From assembly GCA_000438115.1 (NCBI GenBank), contig FR903554.1:1-13126 (forward strand): 13,126 nt of DNA, read 5' to 3'. A program made the position numbers and the translations under genes. The first letter of the stretch is position 1; each line of letters opens with the position of its first letter. Below are positions 1-6,465 of the stretch, piece by piece. This DNA is from Prevotella sp. CAG:617 (GTDB lineage Bacteria; Bacteroidota; Bacteroidia; Bacteroidales; Bacteroidaceae). Below the pieces are notes generated by a model. It did no database searches. It worked only from the letters and a program-made list of their open reading frames with translations, and had not been told where the DNA came from.

Positions 1-1
1 G

Positions 2-79
2 GTCCCCGCGGCGGCCGCCGGTAAAGCCTTTCAGTGGCATGAAAAATTCAGTAAAGGCATGAATGTCAGACCTTATTAA
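2..79 (+). CDS. 3' end of an unidentified upstream gene (partial)
   Basis: An open frame enters from the left edge and ends at TAA 77-79. It gives 25 residues ending GKAFQWHEKFSKGMNVRPY. The following barrel gene begins 11 bases after the stop, which suggests the two are cotranscribed. The tail is too short for me to assign a family. It could be a chance open frame, but the tight spacing and lack of any other promoter space before the next gene favour a real gene end. Confidence 0.5.
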   Translation, partial: VPAAAAGKAFQWHEKFSKGMNVRPY

Positions 80-90
80 AAGTGAAAGTT

Positions 91-1644
91 ATGAACAGAA
101 AATATTTGTTGCTGGCTGCTTTGGCTTCGGCCATGACGGTGTCGGCACAGGATGTATATGAAATAGAAAACCTGACCACGTCCGACCTCAACGGTACGGC
201 CCGCTTTGTGGGTATGGGCGGTGCCATGAGTGCGCTTGGCGCCGACCTTTCCACCATGTCGAGCAACCCCGCCGGAATGGCGCTTTACCGCCGCAGCGAC
301 GTGGCCGTAACGGGGGGCTTCCGCAAGAACATGGATCAGGGCGACGTGCTTGGCCACAGCCCCACCAAAGGTTCGTTTGACCAGATAGGCTTTGTATATT
401 CCGCCAATCTGCACGACAATGATCTGCGCTTCTTTAATTTCGGTTTTTCCTACCACCGGATGAAGAACAACAATACCCTCTATACTGCCTCAGGCAATTT
501 GGGCGGCCTGTCGCAATCGTTGGAGATGCTCGATTTGAGCTACGACTACGTAAACGGCGGCTATCTGGACCTGGGCAATGCTGACGACCGCTGGCTGACT
601 TCGCCCCTGCCCGGTTTGGGATACGACGTGGGCATGCTGCTCCCCATCACCGATGCCGAAGGTAAAGTGACCGGCTATCTGCCCGTTGAGGGCAACCGCT
701 ATCGCTATCAGCGCGCGCAGTGGGGCGGCATCAACCAGTATGACTTCAACCTTTCGGCCAACATCCGCGACCGCTTCTATATCGGAGCTACGGTGGGGTT
801 GTACGACGTCAATCTGAAAACCTCGTTTGATTATGAGGAGACGTTTGACAACCAGCAGGGCAACTATCTTGAGCAGGTTGACAAGGTGATTGACGGAACG
901 GGAGTTGACTTTAAGGCAGGTATCATTTATCGGCCCATCCTGAATTCGTCGTTCCGTATAGGTCTGTCGTTCTCTACCCCCATCTTCTACAATCTCTCTT
1001 CGTATGCTTCGGTTTACATGAAGAGCAACATCAACGAAGCCCTGGAGAATCCGCGCCTGTATGACCAGGGCGATGCCATATCGTATAACGTCAATACACC
1101 CTGGAAGGTCAACGTCAGTCTGGGCGGAACGGTATCCAAATATCTGGCCATCGGTGCAGAGTATGAGTACGCCAACTACGGAAGTTCAAAGGTAAAGTAT
1201 GATGATTACTATGACTATTGGAGTGACAACTCCAAGGATTACGCACTGGAGGCCGAGACCAAGCGCTGCCTGAACAAGGTGCATACCCTGCGTATCGGCG
1301 CCGAGGCGCAGTTGCCCTATAATATTCAGTTGCGCGTGGGTTACAACCACGTAACGGCGCCGATGAAGGACGACGCTTCGCTCGATCTTTGCATCAACAG
1401 CAGTTCGATGGTATATGCCGTCAATACGGACTATCTGAACCTCGGGGCCATCAACCGTTATACCGTGGGCCTTGGTTTCCGTGGCAAACATCTTTATTTT
1501 GATGCTGCCTATCAGTATCAGCAGCAGGACGGCGAGTTTGCGCCGTTCTACGTGCCCGATGCATCCGGACAGAATCAGATGGCCGCACAGAAAATTTCCC
1601 TCAATCGGCAGTCGGCCAACTTTACGTTGGGATATAAGTTCTGA
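91..1644 (+). CDS. FadL/PorV-like outer-membrane beta-barrel protein
   Basis: A 517-residue exported barrel. The ATG at 91 is preferred because it opens directly on a signal peptide (MNRKYLLLAALASAMTVSA, cleavage before QD); an in-frame GTG at 82 would only add three residues. Residues 34-62 hold the signature of FadL/OmpP1- and PorV-like proteins: TARFVGMGGA, then a stretch ending SSNPAG. The rest is alternating aromatic/polar beta strands, and the chain ends GYKF with a terminal Phe, as expected for Bam-inserted barrels. Family members pass hydrophobic compounds or, in the PorV branch, act in type IX secretion. Automated annotation often calls such Bacteroides proteins 'hemin receptor', but nothing here supports haem. 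It follows a partial gene by 11 bases and is closed by a terminator about 35 bases downstream. Envelope barrel is well supported; the substrate is unknown. Confidence 0.88.
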   Translation: MNRKYLLLAALASAMTVSAQDVYEIENLTTSDLNGTARFVGMGGAMSALGADLSTMSSNPAGMALYRRSDVAVTGGFRKNMDQGDVLGHSPTKGSFDQIGFVYSANLHDNDLRFFNFGFSYHRMKNNNTLYTASGNLGGLSQSLEMLDLSYDYVNGGYLDLGNADDRWLTSPLPGLGYDVGMLLPITDAEGKVTGYLPVEGNRYRYQRAQWGGINQYDFNLSANIRDRFYIGATVGLYDVNLKTSFDYEETFDNQQGNYLEQVDKVIDGTGVDFKAGIIYRPILNSSFRIGLSFSTPIFYNLSSYASVYMKSNINEALENPRLYDQGDAISYNVNTPWKVNVSLGGTVSKYLAIGAEYEYANYGSSKVKYDDYYDYWSDNSKDYALEAETKRCLNKVHTLRIGAEAQLPYNIQLRVGYNHVTAPMKDDASLDLCINSSSMVYAVNTDYLNLGAINRYTVGLGFRGKHLYFDAAYQYQQQDGEFAPFYVPDASGQNQMAAQKISLNRQSANFTLGYKF

Positions 1645-1679
1645 TTCCGTATCCTATTGTTTATCTTGTTTTTTTATAT

Positions 1680-1710
1680 GGTGGCGCAGTTCTTCTGCGT
1701 CACCTTTTTT
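1680..1710 (+). terminator. Rho-independent terminator of the FadL-like gene
   Basis: GGTGGCGCAG (1680-1689) pairs with CTGCGTCACC (1695-1704) over 10 base pairs, one of them G-U. The loop is 5 bases and a run of six T follows at 1705-1710. It lies 36 bases after the stop codon of the plus-strand barrel gene. Confidence 0.9.
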
Positions 1711-1844
1711 GTGCCGTTTTGTAGCCGGAGGGAGTGTACGGATGGAGCAGGAACGGCCGGGGGATTTCCGCACCGCAGCTTGTATGTGCTTCCATACAGG
1801 GTGATGTCTGCCGGTCGGTTTGTTTACGTGCTGGCATACACAAG
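1711..1844. other. Spacer between two convergent terminators
   Basis: About 130 bases between the plus-strand terminator and the minus-strand terminator. Short open frames cross it in several frames, but none has a credible start, signal peptide or recognisable product. I see no tRNA, repeat or promoter in it. Confidence 0.5.
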
Positions 1845-1881
1845 AAAAGCCCGGCTCGGGACTCACGTCTCAAAGCCGGGC
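1845..1881 (-). terminator. Terminator of the small repeat-protein gene
   Basis: Read on the minus strand, GCCCGGCT (1881-1874) pairs perfectly with AGCCGGGC (1856-1849). A shorter inner helix (1858-1862 with 1867-1871, one G-U pair) closes a 4-base loop. The stem is followed by TTTTCTTG (complement of 1848-1841). It lies 57 bases past the stop of the minus-strand small gene and converges on the plus-strand terminator. Confidence 0.85.
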
Positions 1882-1938
1882 ACAGCATGAAATCTACTTA
1901 CCTTATCCTCGTTGTTATGTCTGTTGTGTTTTGTGAGC

Positions 1939-2178
1939 TTATGCCTTAGCTACGGTGTCGTTTACTACGGTATCGTTCAGGGCAAAAGCGGGAGTTGCCT
2001 TTTCTGCGGTGTCAGTTACAACGGTGTCATTCAGGTTGAATGAAGTCTTTTCCGTTGAGTCGTTCACGATTGTATCGTTAACACTTACGTTGCTGGAAGC
2101 AGCGTTTGACTGCATGAACGCACCACTCATTGAAACGAAACCCAGAGCCAAAACGGCCAATGTTGCATACTTTTTCAT
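1939..2178 (-). CDS. Small exported protein of three NDT(V/I)V repeats
   Basis: A 79-residue protein with a clear signal peptide, MKKYATLAVLALGFVSMSGA continuing to a likely cleavage after SNA (residue 26). The mature chain of about 53 residues is nearly all repeat: VNDTIVNDSTEK (33-44), LNDTVVTDTAEK (49-60) and LNDTVVNDTVAK (67-78). Their spacing is 16 and 18 residues. The chain is acidic and Thr/Asn/Asp/Val-rich, has no cysteine outside or inside the signal peptide, and has no membrane segment after it. The start at 2178 places MKK at the head of the signal; an in-frame ATG two codons upstream (2184) is an alternative, and further extension to 2250 would bury the signal peptide. AAAAGAG lies 8 bases before the chosen start. 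I recognise no family. Because signal peptide, upstream regulatory region and terminator are all in place, I believe it is a real secreted or periplasmic protein of unknown role. Confidence 0.8.
   Translation of the reverse strand: MKKYATLAVLALGFVSMSGAFMQSNAASSNVSVNDTIVNDSTEKTSFNLNDTVVTDTAEKATPAFALNDTVVNDTVAKA
1945..2082 (-). repeat. Three degenerate coding repeats in the small protein
   Basis: Units at 2047-2082, 1999-2034 and 1945-1980 encode (V/L)NDT(I/V)V(N/T)D(S/T)xxK. The protein sequence is better kept than the DNA: Val, Asn, Asp and Thr codons differ between units (AACGAT, AATGAC, AACGAT; ATC, GTT, GTA). That pattern suggests old duplication kept by selection on the protein and not a fresh slippage event. 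Confidence 0.75.
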
Positions 2179-2222
2179 AATCATTACTCTTTTATGGTTT
2201 ATAATTTTGTTTTGTTCTTTCT

Positions 2223-2253
2223 GCCTTATATAGCACAAGATGCGTGCCAAAAT
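2223..2253 (-). promoter_or_regulatory. Candidate sigma-54-type promoter of the small gene
   Basis: On the minus strand, from 2253, the sequence reads ATTTTGGCACGCATCTTGTG. TTGGCACG matches the sigma-54 -24 element exactly. Four bases later comes TTG at the -12 position, but the next base is T where the consensus TTGCW has C. The predicted transcript start near 2223 leaves a leader of about 45 bases before the ATG at 2178. An alternative housekeeping-type reading uses TTTG (2251-2248) with TATATAAG (2232-2225), but its 15-base gap is short for the Bacteroides -33/-7 pair. Sequence match only; the -12 mismatch lowers confidence. Confidence 0.45.
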
Positions 2254-2315
2254 GAAAGAAAAATTATAAATCGTTGATTATGAGAAAAATAATTTTTTTG
2301 GCACGGTGCGTAGGG

Positions 2316-2391
2316 GTGTGGAAAGTGTGGAATTTATGGGGAAACAGTGTGGAATTATTCCCCAAAAAAGTGGGGAATGACCTGTGGGGAA
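2316..2391. repeat. Cluster of GTG(T/G)GGAA words with a perfect dyad
   Basis: GTGTGGAA occurs at 2316-2323, 2325-2332 and 2347-2354; ATGGGGAA at 2336-2343; GTGGGGAA at 2370-2377 and 2384-2391. The dyad ATTCCCCA, 6 bases, TGGGGAAT spans 2357-2378 with no mismatch. Three words are 11 bases apart (2325, 2336, 2347). The cluster sits about 90-170 bases upstream of the predicted start of the small minus-strand gene, where enhancer sites of sigma-54 activators usually lie. Function is inferred from position and repetition. Confidence 0.6.
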
Positions 2392-2396
2392 GTTCC

Positions 2397-2430
2397 TTTT
2401 GGCACGCTTTTGGCACGGCTTTGGCACACT
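2397..2430 (+). repeat. Tandem 11-base TGGCAC array
   Basis: TGGCAC occurs at 2400-2405, 2411-2416 and 2422-2427, each preceded by T and exactly 11 bases apart. A further plus-strand copy is at 2299-2304 and a minus-strand copy at 2249-2244. Each neighbouring pair also reads TGGCACG, four bases, TGGCA, which matches the sigma-54 promoter pattern except for one base in the -12 part and keeps both GG and GC doublets at the right spacing. They would fire to the right, antisense to the DUF362 gene, so they may be protein-binding sites and not promoters. Confidence 0.6.
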
Positions 2431-2464
2431 AAAAAAGCTGCCTCCTGGCGGGTGAGGCAGCTTT
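2431..2464 (-). terminator. Terminator of the TetR/TonB-receptor/DUF362 operon
   Basis: GAGGCAGCTTT (2454-2464) and AAAGCTGCCTC (2434-2444) form an 11-base-pair perfect stem with a 9-base loop. On the minus strand it runs into six T (complement of 2436-2431). It lies about 60 bases after the stop of the DUF362 gene and there is no T run on the plus side, so it acts for the minus strand only. Confidence 0.92.
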
Positions 2465-2523
2465 GGGGATGAGTTTTTCCGTGTTGGCTCTGGCTCTTTT
2501 CCGTAAAGGGGAGGGAGGCTGGG

Positions 2524-3489
2524 TTAGTCCAGCTTGACCAGCTCGTATTGCTGGCTTCCCATGCCCAACGCTTCGGCGTGGTCCAGCGTGTGCATGCCGT
2601 GGCGCGAATCGATGCGCTCAATCAAGTGGATTTTTCCGTGGTCTTCGGACGAGCGCACGAGGTCGGTGCAGGCCCTGTCCAGCGCCACCGGGTCGAGCGA
2701 GGCCAGGATGCCGATGTCTCCCATTTTCGGGTCTTCCGGCGAGGCGTCGCAGTCGCAGTCTACCGAAAGGTTGTTGGCCACGCTGATGTACAGGATGTTC
2801 TTGCCGCAATGGTCGGCCACGGCCTTGGCCGCTTCGGCCATTGACTCCAGAAAATCGTCCTGCTTGGGATTTCCCCAGCTTGTGGTGCTGGTTCCGGCCG
2901 AGTGAATCAGGCGTTTGCCATTGGATGAGGCAATGCCGATGGACATGTTTTTGATGGCGCCACCGAAGCCGCCCATGGCATGGCCTTTGAAGTGGGACAG
3001 GACGATGACGAAGTCGTAGTTCAGGAAATCCTTGCCCACAATGTCGCGGGTTAGGTGTTTGCCTCCGGTGACGGGAAGTTCCGTTTCGCCTTCCGCATCC
3101 ATGATGTCCACCTTGGCAATGGCGGTAAATCCGTGGTCGGCGGCTGCCTTGAGGTGGCTTTCGGTATTGGCGCGGCCGCCGCCGTATGCGGTGTTACACT
3201 CCACGATGGTGCCGTTTACCTTTTGTACCAGATTCTTGATGAGGGCCGGCTGCAGGAAGTTGTGACCTCCGGGCTCGCCGGTCGAAAGTTTGACGGCCAC
3301 CCGTCCCTTGGCTTCGCGGCCCAGCGCTTCATAGATTTTGATCAGATTGTCCGAGGATATCTCTTTGTACATGTACACCTTCGGAAGTTCTTTCCCGTTT
3401 GAAGGGGATTCCTTACTGTTCTGTGCCTGGGCACAGCCGGATGTGGCAACTAATGCGGCCAGCATCCATGTCAAAAAACTGCTTTTCAT
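2524..3489 (-). CDS. DUF362 domain lipoprotein
   Basis: A 321-residue protein. The N-terminus is a lipoprotein-type signal ending ATSGC (Cys19), so it is probably anchored to a membrane, with a polar linker to about residue 34. The rest matches the DUF362 family: a conserved HFKGHAMGGFGGAIKN at 166-181 followed by the SIGIAS segment. Some family members carry a ferredoxin-like 4Fe-4S part; here no CxxCxxC cluster is seen (only DCDCD near residue 245), so no iron-sulphur cluster is predicted. The biochemical role of the family is not firmly known. It starts 22 bases after the TonB-receptor stop and is followed by the operon terminator, so it is the last gene of the operon. Its place beside the receptor suggests a periplasmic or surface partner; that is inference. 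Confidence 0.85.
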   Translation of the reverse strand: MKSSFLTWMLAALVATSGCAQAQNSKESPSNGKELPKVYMYKEISSDNLIKIYEALGREAKGRVAVKLSTGEPGGHNFLQPALIKNLVQKVNGTIVECNTAYGGGRANTESHLKAAADHGFTAIAKVDIMDAEGETELPVTGGKHLTRDIVGKDFLNYDFVIVLSHFKGHAMGGFGGAIKNMSIGIASSNGKRLIHSAGTSTTSWGNPKQDDFLESMAEAAKAVADHCGKNILYISVANNLSVDCDCDASPEDPKMGDIGILASLDPVALDRACTDLVRSSEDHGKIHLIERIDSRHGMHTLDHAEALGMGSQQYELVKLD

Positions 3490-3511
3490 AACTTGTAACA
3501 GATAAATAATT

Positions 3512-5419
3512 TCAAAAATTGATATTCAGACCGGCCATCACCGTAGCCCGCGGCATGGGGTAGCCGGCATTGATTTCATATTTCTGGGCCAGCAGGTTCT
3601 CGCCGCGTGCCCATATGTTCAGCCATTTCAGGACGCGGAAAGAGGCCCGAAGGTTCCAGAGCACGAAATTTTCCTGCGACTCGTCTTCTCCTACCGCCGT
3701 GTACAGTCCGTTGATGTATTGCACGCCGGTGGATACATTCCAGCGGCCGTGGGAGAAGTTGGCCCCGGCGTAGAGCTTGTGCTCGGGGGCGGCGATAACG
3801 GGATAGGTCATGTGCAGGAAGCTGTAGTTGGCGTCTACTGACCAGTGGCGGTCAATACGGTAGGCCGCCTGCACCTCTACACCGGAGTTTTCAATTTTTC
3901 CCGAGTTCTGGTTCAGCATGCCGCTGCCGTGAGGGTTGGGCAGGGTCACGATGAGATTCTTTCCGTCAATGTAGAACAGGTTGACGCCGTACGTCAGTCG
4001 GCCTTCCATCAGCCGCTGCGAAAAGGCCAGCTCATAGTTCCACATGGATTCGGGCTTCAGGTCGGGGTTCTGAGGCGGAAACATGTACATTTCGCGCAAT
4101 ATCGGGTAGCGGAAGCCTTTGGAGGCTGAGGCCTTCAGCTCCATGGCGGCCGGAAGATGGAAAGCCAGTCCGGCTTGCGGCACCCATTCCGTACCTACAC
4201 GCGAATGATGGTCGGCCCGGAGACCGGCATTGAAGGTCAGCCATGAGCCGATGTCCTGACGGAATTCCGCGTATCCGGCCAGCTCGTCCTCCTGCTTGTC
4301 CACCAGGTCGGAGGTCGTGCCCGCGCGTTCTCCGCTTACGTATTCATTCCACGCGTGTCCGCCGTACCGGAACCAGTCGAATCCCACGGTGATGCGGTTC
4401 CCCTTGAAGAGCCGCGCACTTTGGTAGGCTGACACGCCCATCATGTCGTCGTACGACAGGAAGCGGTCGTCCTGCGGCCCTTCACCGGCCGAGGGCGTAT
4501 AGCCGTCGTTTATCCAGTGACTGCCCCAGTTGTAGAAAAAGCAGACCGCGCCCGACGTCCTTTCGTAGCGGTTTTCTACGGTCAGCGAGGTCATGCCTCG
4601 CGTGATACGCTGGTCGCCGTCCAGCAGTGGGGCATCAATCGGACCGGGATACGAAGCGTTGAAGTGCGTGACGTTCACGTCGCCGCGCAGGTTCCAGTGG
4701 TCGGTCACCTCATATTCCAGTTGGGCATATCCGCCGTATTGCTCAAATCCCATGTCGGGCCGGTGCCCGTCCGTATGGTTGTAGGAGCCTGAAATCACGC
4801 TGGAAAAGCGTCCCTTCCGGATGCGGTTGGTCAGTTCCGTCTCGAGTGTATTGTATGAGCCGTAGCCGGCGCGAAGATTCGTGTTCACCCCGTCGTGCGG
4901 CATCTTGCGCGTCACGATATTGATGACTCCGCCCATGGCATTTGAGCCGTAAAGCACCGAGGCCGGCCCTCGCAGCACCTCAACCCGCTCGGCCAGGAAG
5001 GATTGGCAGGCATCGGATATGGGGTGGCCGAAGATTCCTGCGTATTGCGGATGTCCGTCAATCATCACCATCAGCCGGGCCGTTCCGCCGCTCAGTCCGC
5101 GCAGGGAAATGTTTCCTGCCGCACCTCCCGATACGCCATATCCCATCACGCCACGTGAGGTAACGAACAGGCCGGGAATCTGCTCCGTCAGTACAGGCAG
5201 CAGCGACGGCTGCAGGGACTGCTCTATTTGGTTGCGGTTGACGACCGACACGGTTTGGGAAAGGTGGCGTACATCCGTTTCGTTTCGCGTGCCGGTAACG
5301 ACCACCTTGCCAATTTCATACACTTTGTCGGTGGCAAGCGTGTCCGGCGCCTGAGCCATACCCGTCTGAGCGGTAATGGTGGCCCATAAAAGCAATAGGG
5401 CTTTCCTGTTTGTGTTCAT
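3512..5419 (-). CDS. TonB-dependent outer-membrane receptor (BtuB-like size)
   Basis: A 635-residue receptor with plug and barrel. The ATG at 5419 is preferred over an in-frame TTG at 5425, since it directly opens the signal peptide (MNTNRKALLLLWATITAQ, cleavage near MAQ-AP). KVVVTGTR at about 38-45 starts the plug, which continues through SLRGLSGG and ERVEVLRGPASVLYGSNAMG (about 145-164) to VINIVTRK. The barrel carries GFRYP and NPDLKPE (about 435-457) and ends GLNINF with a terminal Phe. Haem receptors such as P. gingivalis HmuR carry YRAP and NPDL motifs with a His between them; here the first motif reads FRYP and no His lies between it and NPDL, which argues against haem. The length resembles BtuB-type receptors for small ligands, not SusC proteins of about 1000 residues. 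It begins 6 bases after the regulator stop, implying translational coupling. Ligand unknown. Confidence 0.93.
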   Translation of the reverse strand: MNTNRKALLLLWATITAQTGMAQAPDTLATDKVYEIGKVVVTGTRNETDVRHLSQTVSVVNRNQIEQSLQPSLLPVLTEQIPGLFVTSRGVMGYGVSGGAAGNISLRGLSGGTARLMVMIDGHPQYAGIFGHPISDACQSFLAERVEVLRGPASVLYGSNAMGGVINIVTRKMPHDGVNTNLRAGYGSYNTLETELTNRIRKGRFSSVISGSYNHTDGHRPDMGFEQYGGYAQLEYEVTDHWNLRGDVNVTHFNASYPGPIDAPLLDGDQRITRGMTSLTVENRYERTSGAVCFFYNWGSHWINDGYTPSAGEGPQDDRFLSYDDMMGVSAYQSARLFKGNRITVGFDWFRYGGHAWNEYVSGERAGTTSDLVDKQEDELAGYAEFRQDIGSWLTFNAGLRADHHSRVGTEWVPQAGLAFHLPAAMELKASASKGFRYPILREMYMFPPQNPDLKPESMWNYELAFSQRLMEGRLTYGVNLFYIDGKNLIVTLPNPHGSGMLNQNSGKIENSGVEVQAAYRIDRHWSVDANYSFLHMTYPVIAAPEHKLYAGANFSHGRWNVSTGVQYINGLYTAVGEDESQENFVLWNLRASFRVLKWLNIWARGENLLAQKYEINAGYPMPRATVMAGLNINF

Positions 5420-5425
5420 CTTCAA

Positions 5426-6142
5426 TTAGTCTGACAGACAATAATCAATATCTTCTTCACTAAAGCCCTTTTGTCTCATCTTCTCTGCAATGGATGCCAT
5501 TTTATCATGGTATTTTTGAGGCGTGGATTCATTTTCCATGAATAATTTATCAGAGAGGGTTTCGATAGCATTTATGAGTCTGTTGCGTCCTTCTTCGGTT
5601 TTTATGTCGATACCACAAAATGTAGAACACCTCTTGTGTAGGCTCAGATAATATATGCCGGCTATAAGAAGCGCAGAAACAGCCACGAAATCAACATCGG
5701 CATCTTTAAACAGATTTTCATATGTTGTGACCAACGGCAAGGTCTGTATTTCACGGTTCATGGCAGAGCGTTTGGTAAGGTTGTTGGCGTCGTTGACTTC
5801 CCAACGGAGCAATTCCAACATGATAGAATCTTCTTTAAGGCTGTCGGTTAGGTTCTTGAAGATTTCTACGTATCCCTCTTGAGTGGAGGCTTTATCCTGC
5901 GACATCTTTAGCATGTCATTTAGCCAGTAATCGTATTCTCTGACAAAACTGTCATAAAATTCTTCCAGGTTTCTATATCTTGTATAGAATGTTATCGGTT
6001 CAATCTTTGCATGCTTGATGATGTCGAGTACCGTCATTTCGGAGAAACCTTTTTTCAGAATGATGGTTTCTGCCGCTTGCTTGATGCTCTTTTCTATATC
6101 GGCTTTGGTTCGACGGTATCTTTTGGGCTTAGTCTCTTCCAT
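5426..6142 (-). CDS. TetR-family transcriptional regulator
   Basis: A 238-residue protein. Residues 12-63 form a TetR-type DNA-binding domain: RRTKADIEKSIKQAAETI, then GFSEMTVLDIIKHAKIEPIT and FYTRYRNLEEFYDSF, which carry the helix-turn-helix and the typical aromatic turn. Residues 70-235 are a mostly helical ligand/dimer domain without a recognised ligand signature. It is first in its operon, 6 bases ahead of the TonB receptor, and divergent from the tandem barrel operon, so autoregulation and control of both sides is likely. Base composition differs from its partner: a 60-base sample at 5701-5760 is 38% G+C, while one at 4921-4980 in the receptor is 63%. This suggests a separate origin or later recruitment. 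The ATG at 6142 has no strong ribosome site, as is usual in Bacteroidetes. Confidence 0.9.
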   Translation of the reverse strand: MEETKPKRYRRTKADIEKSIKQAAETIILKKGFSEMTVLDIIKHAKIEPITFYTRYRNLEEFYDSFVREYDYWLNDMLKMSQDKASTQEGYVEIFKNLTDSLKEDSIMLELLRWEVNDANNLTKRSAMNREIQTLPLVTTYENLFKDADVDFVAVSALLIAGIYYLSLHKRCSTFCGIDIKTEEGRNRLINAIETLSDKLFMENESTPQKYHDKMASIAEKMRQKGFSEEDIDYCLSD

Positions 6143-6231
6143 ATTTAAAAGGTATTATTTTATCCAAGGAGTTTACAGGATAACCCGATGGCTATTTTTT
6201 TTCATGTAAAGCTTACTCTGAGGCATGCTTT

Positions 6232-6247
6232 TTCCGTATAAACGGAA
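6232..6247. promoter_or_regulatory. Dyad TTCCGT-ATAA-ACGGAA upstream of the regulator gene
   Basis: A perfect 6-base inverted repeat with a 4-base centre, about 90-105 bases upstream of the regulator start codon. It is GC-richer than its surroundings, and no T run follows closely enough to make it an obvious terminator. It could be an operator for the regulator operon or an RNA hairpin in its leader. Confidence 0.4.
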
Positions 6248-6366
6248 GGATACATGGCTTCGCTTACAAAGATGCTTCTTTTTTGTAATTTTTTTGATGT
6301 TTTGTATGCTTTTTATCCCTTATCGCAACAGGTAAATGGGAAATCCTGCAGTTCTTATATTTATTA

Positions 6367-6386
6367 TATACATGATAATATGTAAT
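6367..6386. promoter_or_regulatory. Dyad copy 1 (candidate operator)
   Basis: TATACATGATAATATGTAAT. It shares 16 of 20 bases with the dyad at 6472-6491, and keeps the inverted arms TACAT and ATGTA around a 6-base centre. It lies just downstream, on the minus strand, of the TATATTTG box at 6407-6400, a place suited to repressing transcription toward the regulator gene. Confidence 0.5.
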
Positions 6387-6465
6387 CTGTAATATCTGAC
6401 AAATATACTATTTTTATATAGGTAATATAGTGTCGGTTGTCGGAAGAAATATTAGATATGTTTTC

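Noticed and set aside
91..1644. Calling the first barrel a haemin receptor
   Set aside because: The signature is that of FadL/PorV-like proteins; there is no plug, TonB box or haem motif, so the common database name is not supported.
1657..1890. Plus-strand open frame starting MFILFFYMVAQ
   Set aside because: It crosses both terminators; the hydrophobic start is produced by the T-rich terminator sequence.
1945..2082. CRISPR-like or minisatellite array
   Set aside because: The repeats are degenerate in DNA, in frame, conserved as protein and only three in number; they are coding repeats.
1939..2250. Long form of the small gene starting at 2250
   Set aside because: It would put about 24 basic/polar residues before a clean signal peptide and would include the predicted promoter and transcript start.
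2316..2391. Replication origin or DnaA-box cluster
   Set aside because: The words resemble TGTGGA but none matches a full DnaA box, and no dnaA, parAB or replication gene is nearby.
2355..2621. Minus-strand open frame of 88 codons overlapping the DUF362 gene end
   Set aside because: It runs through the operon terminator and the repeat cluster, overlaps a clear gene in another frame, and has no credible start.
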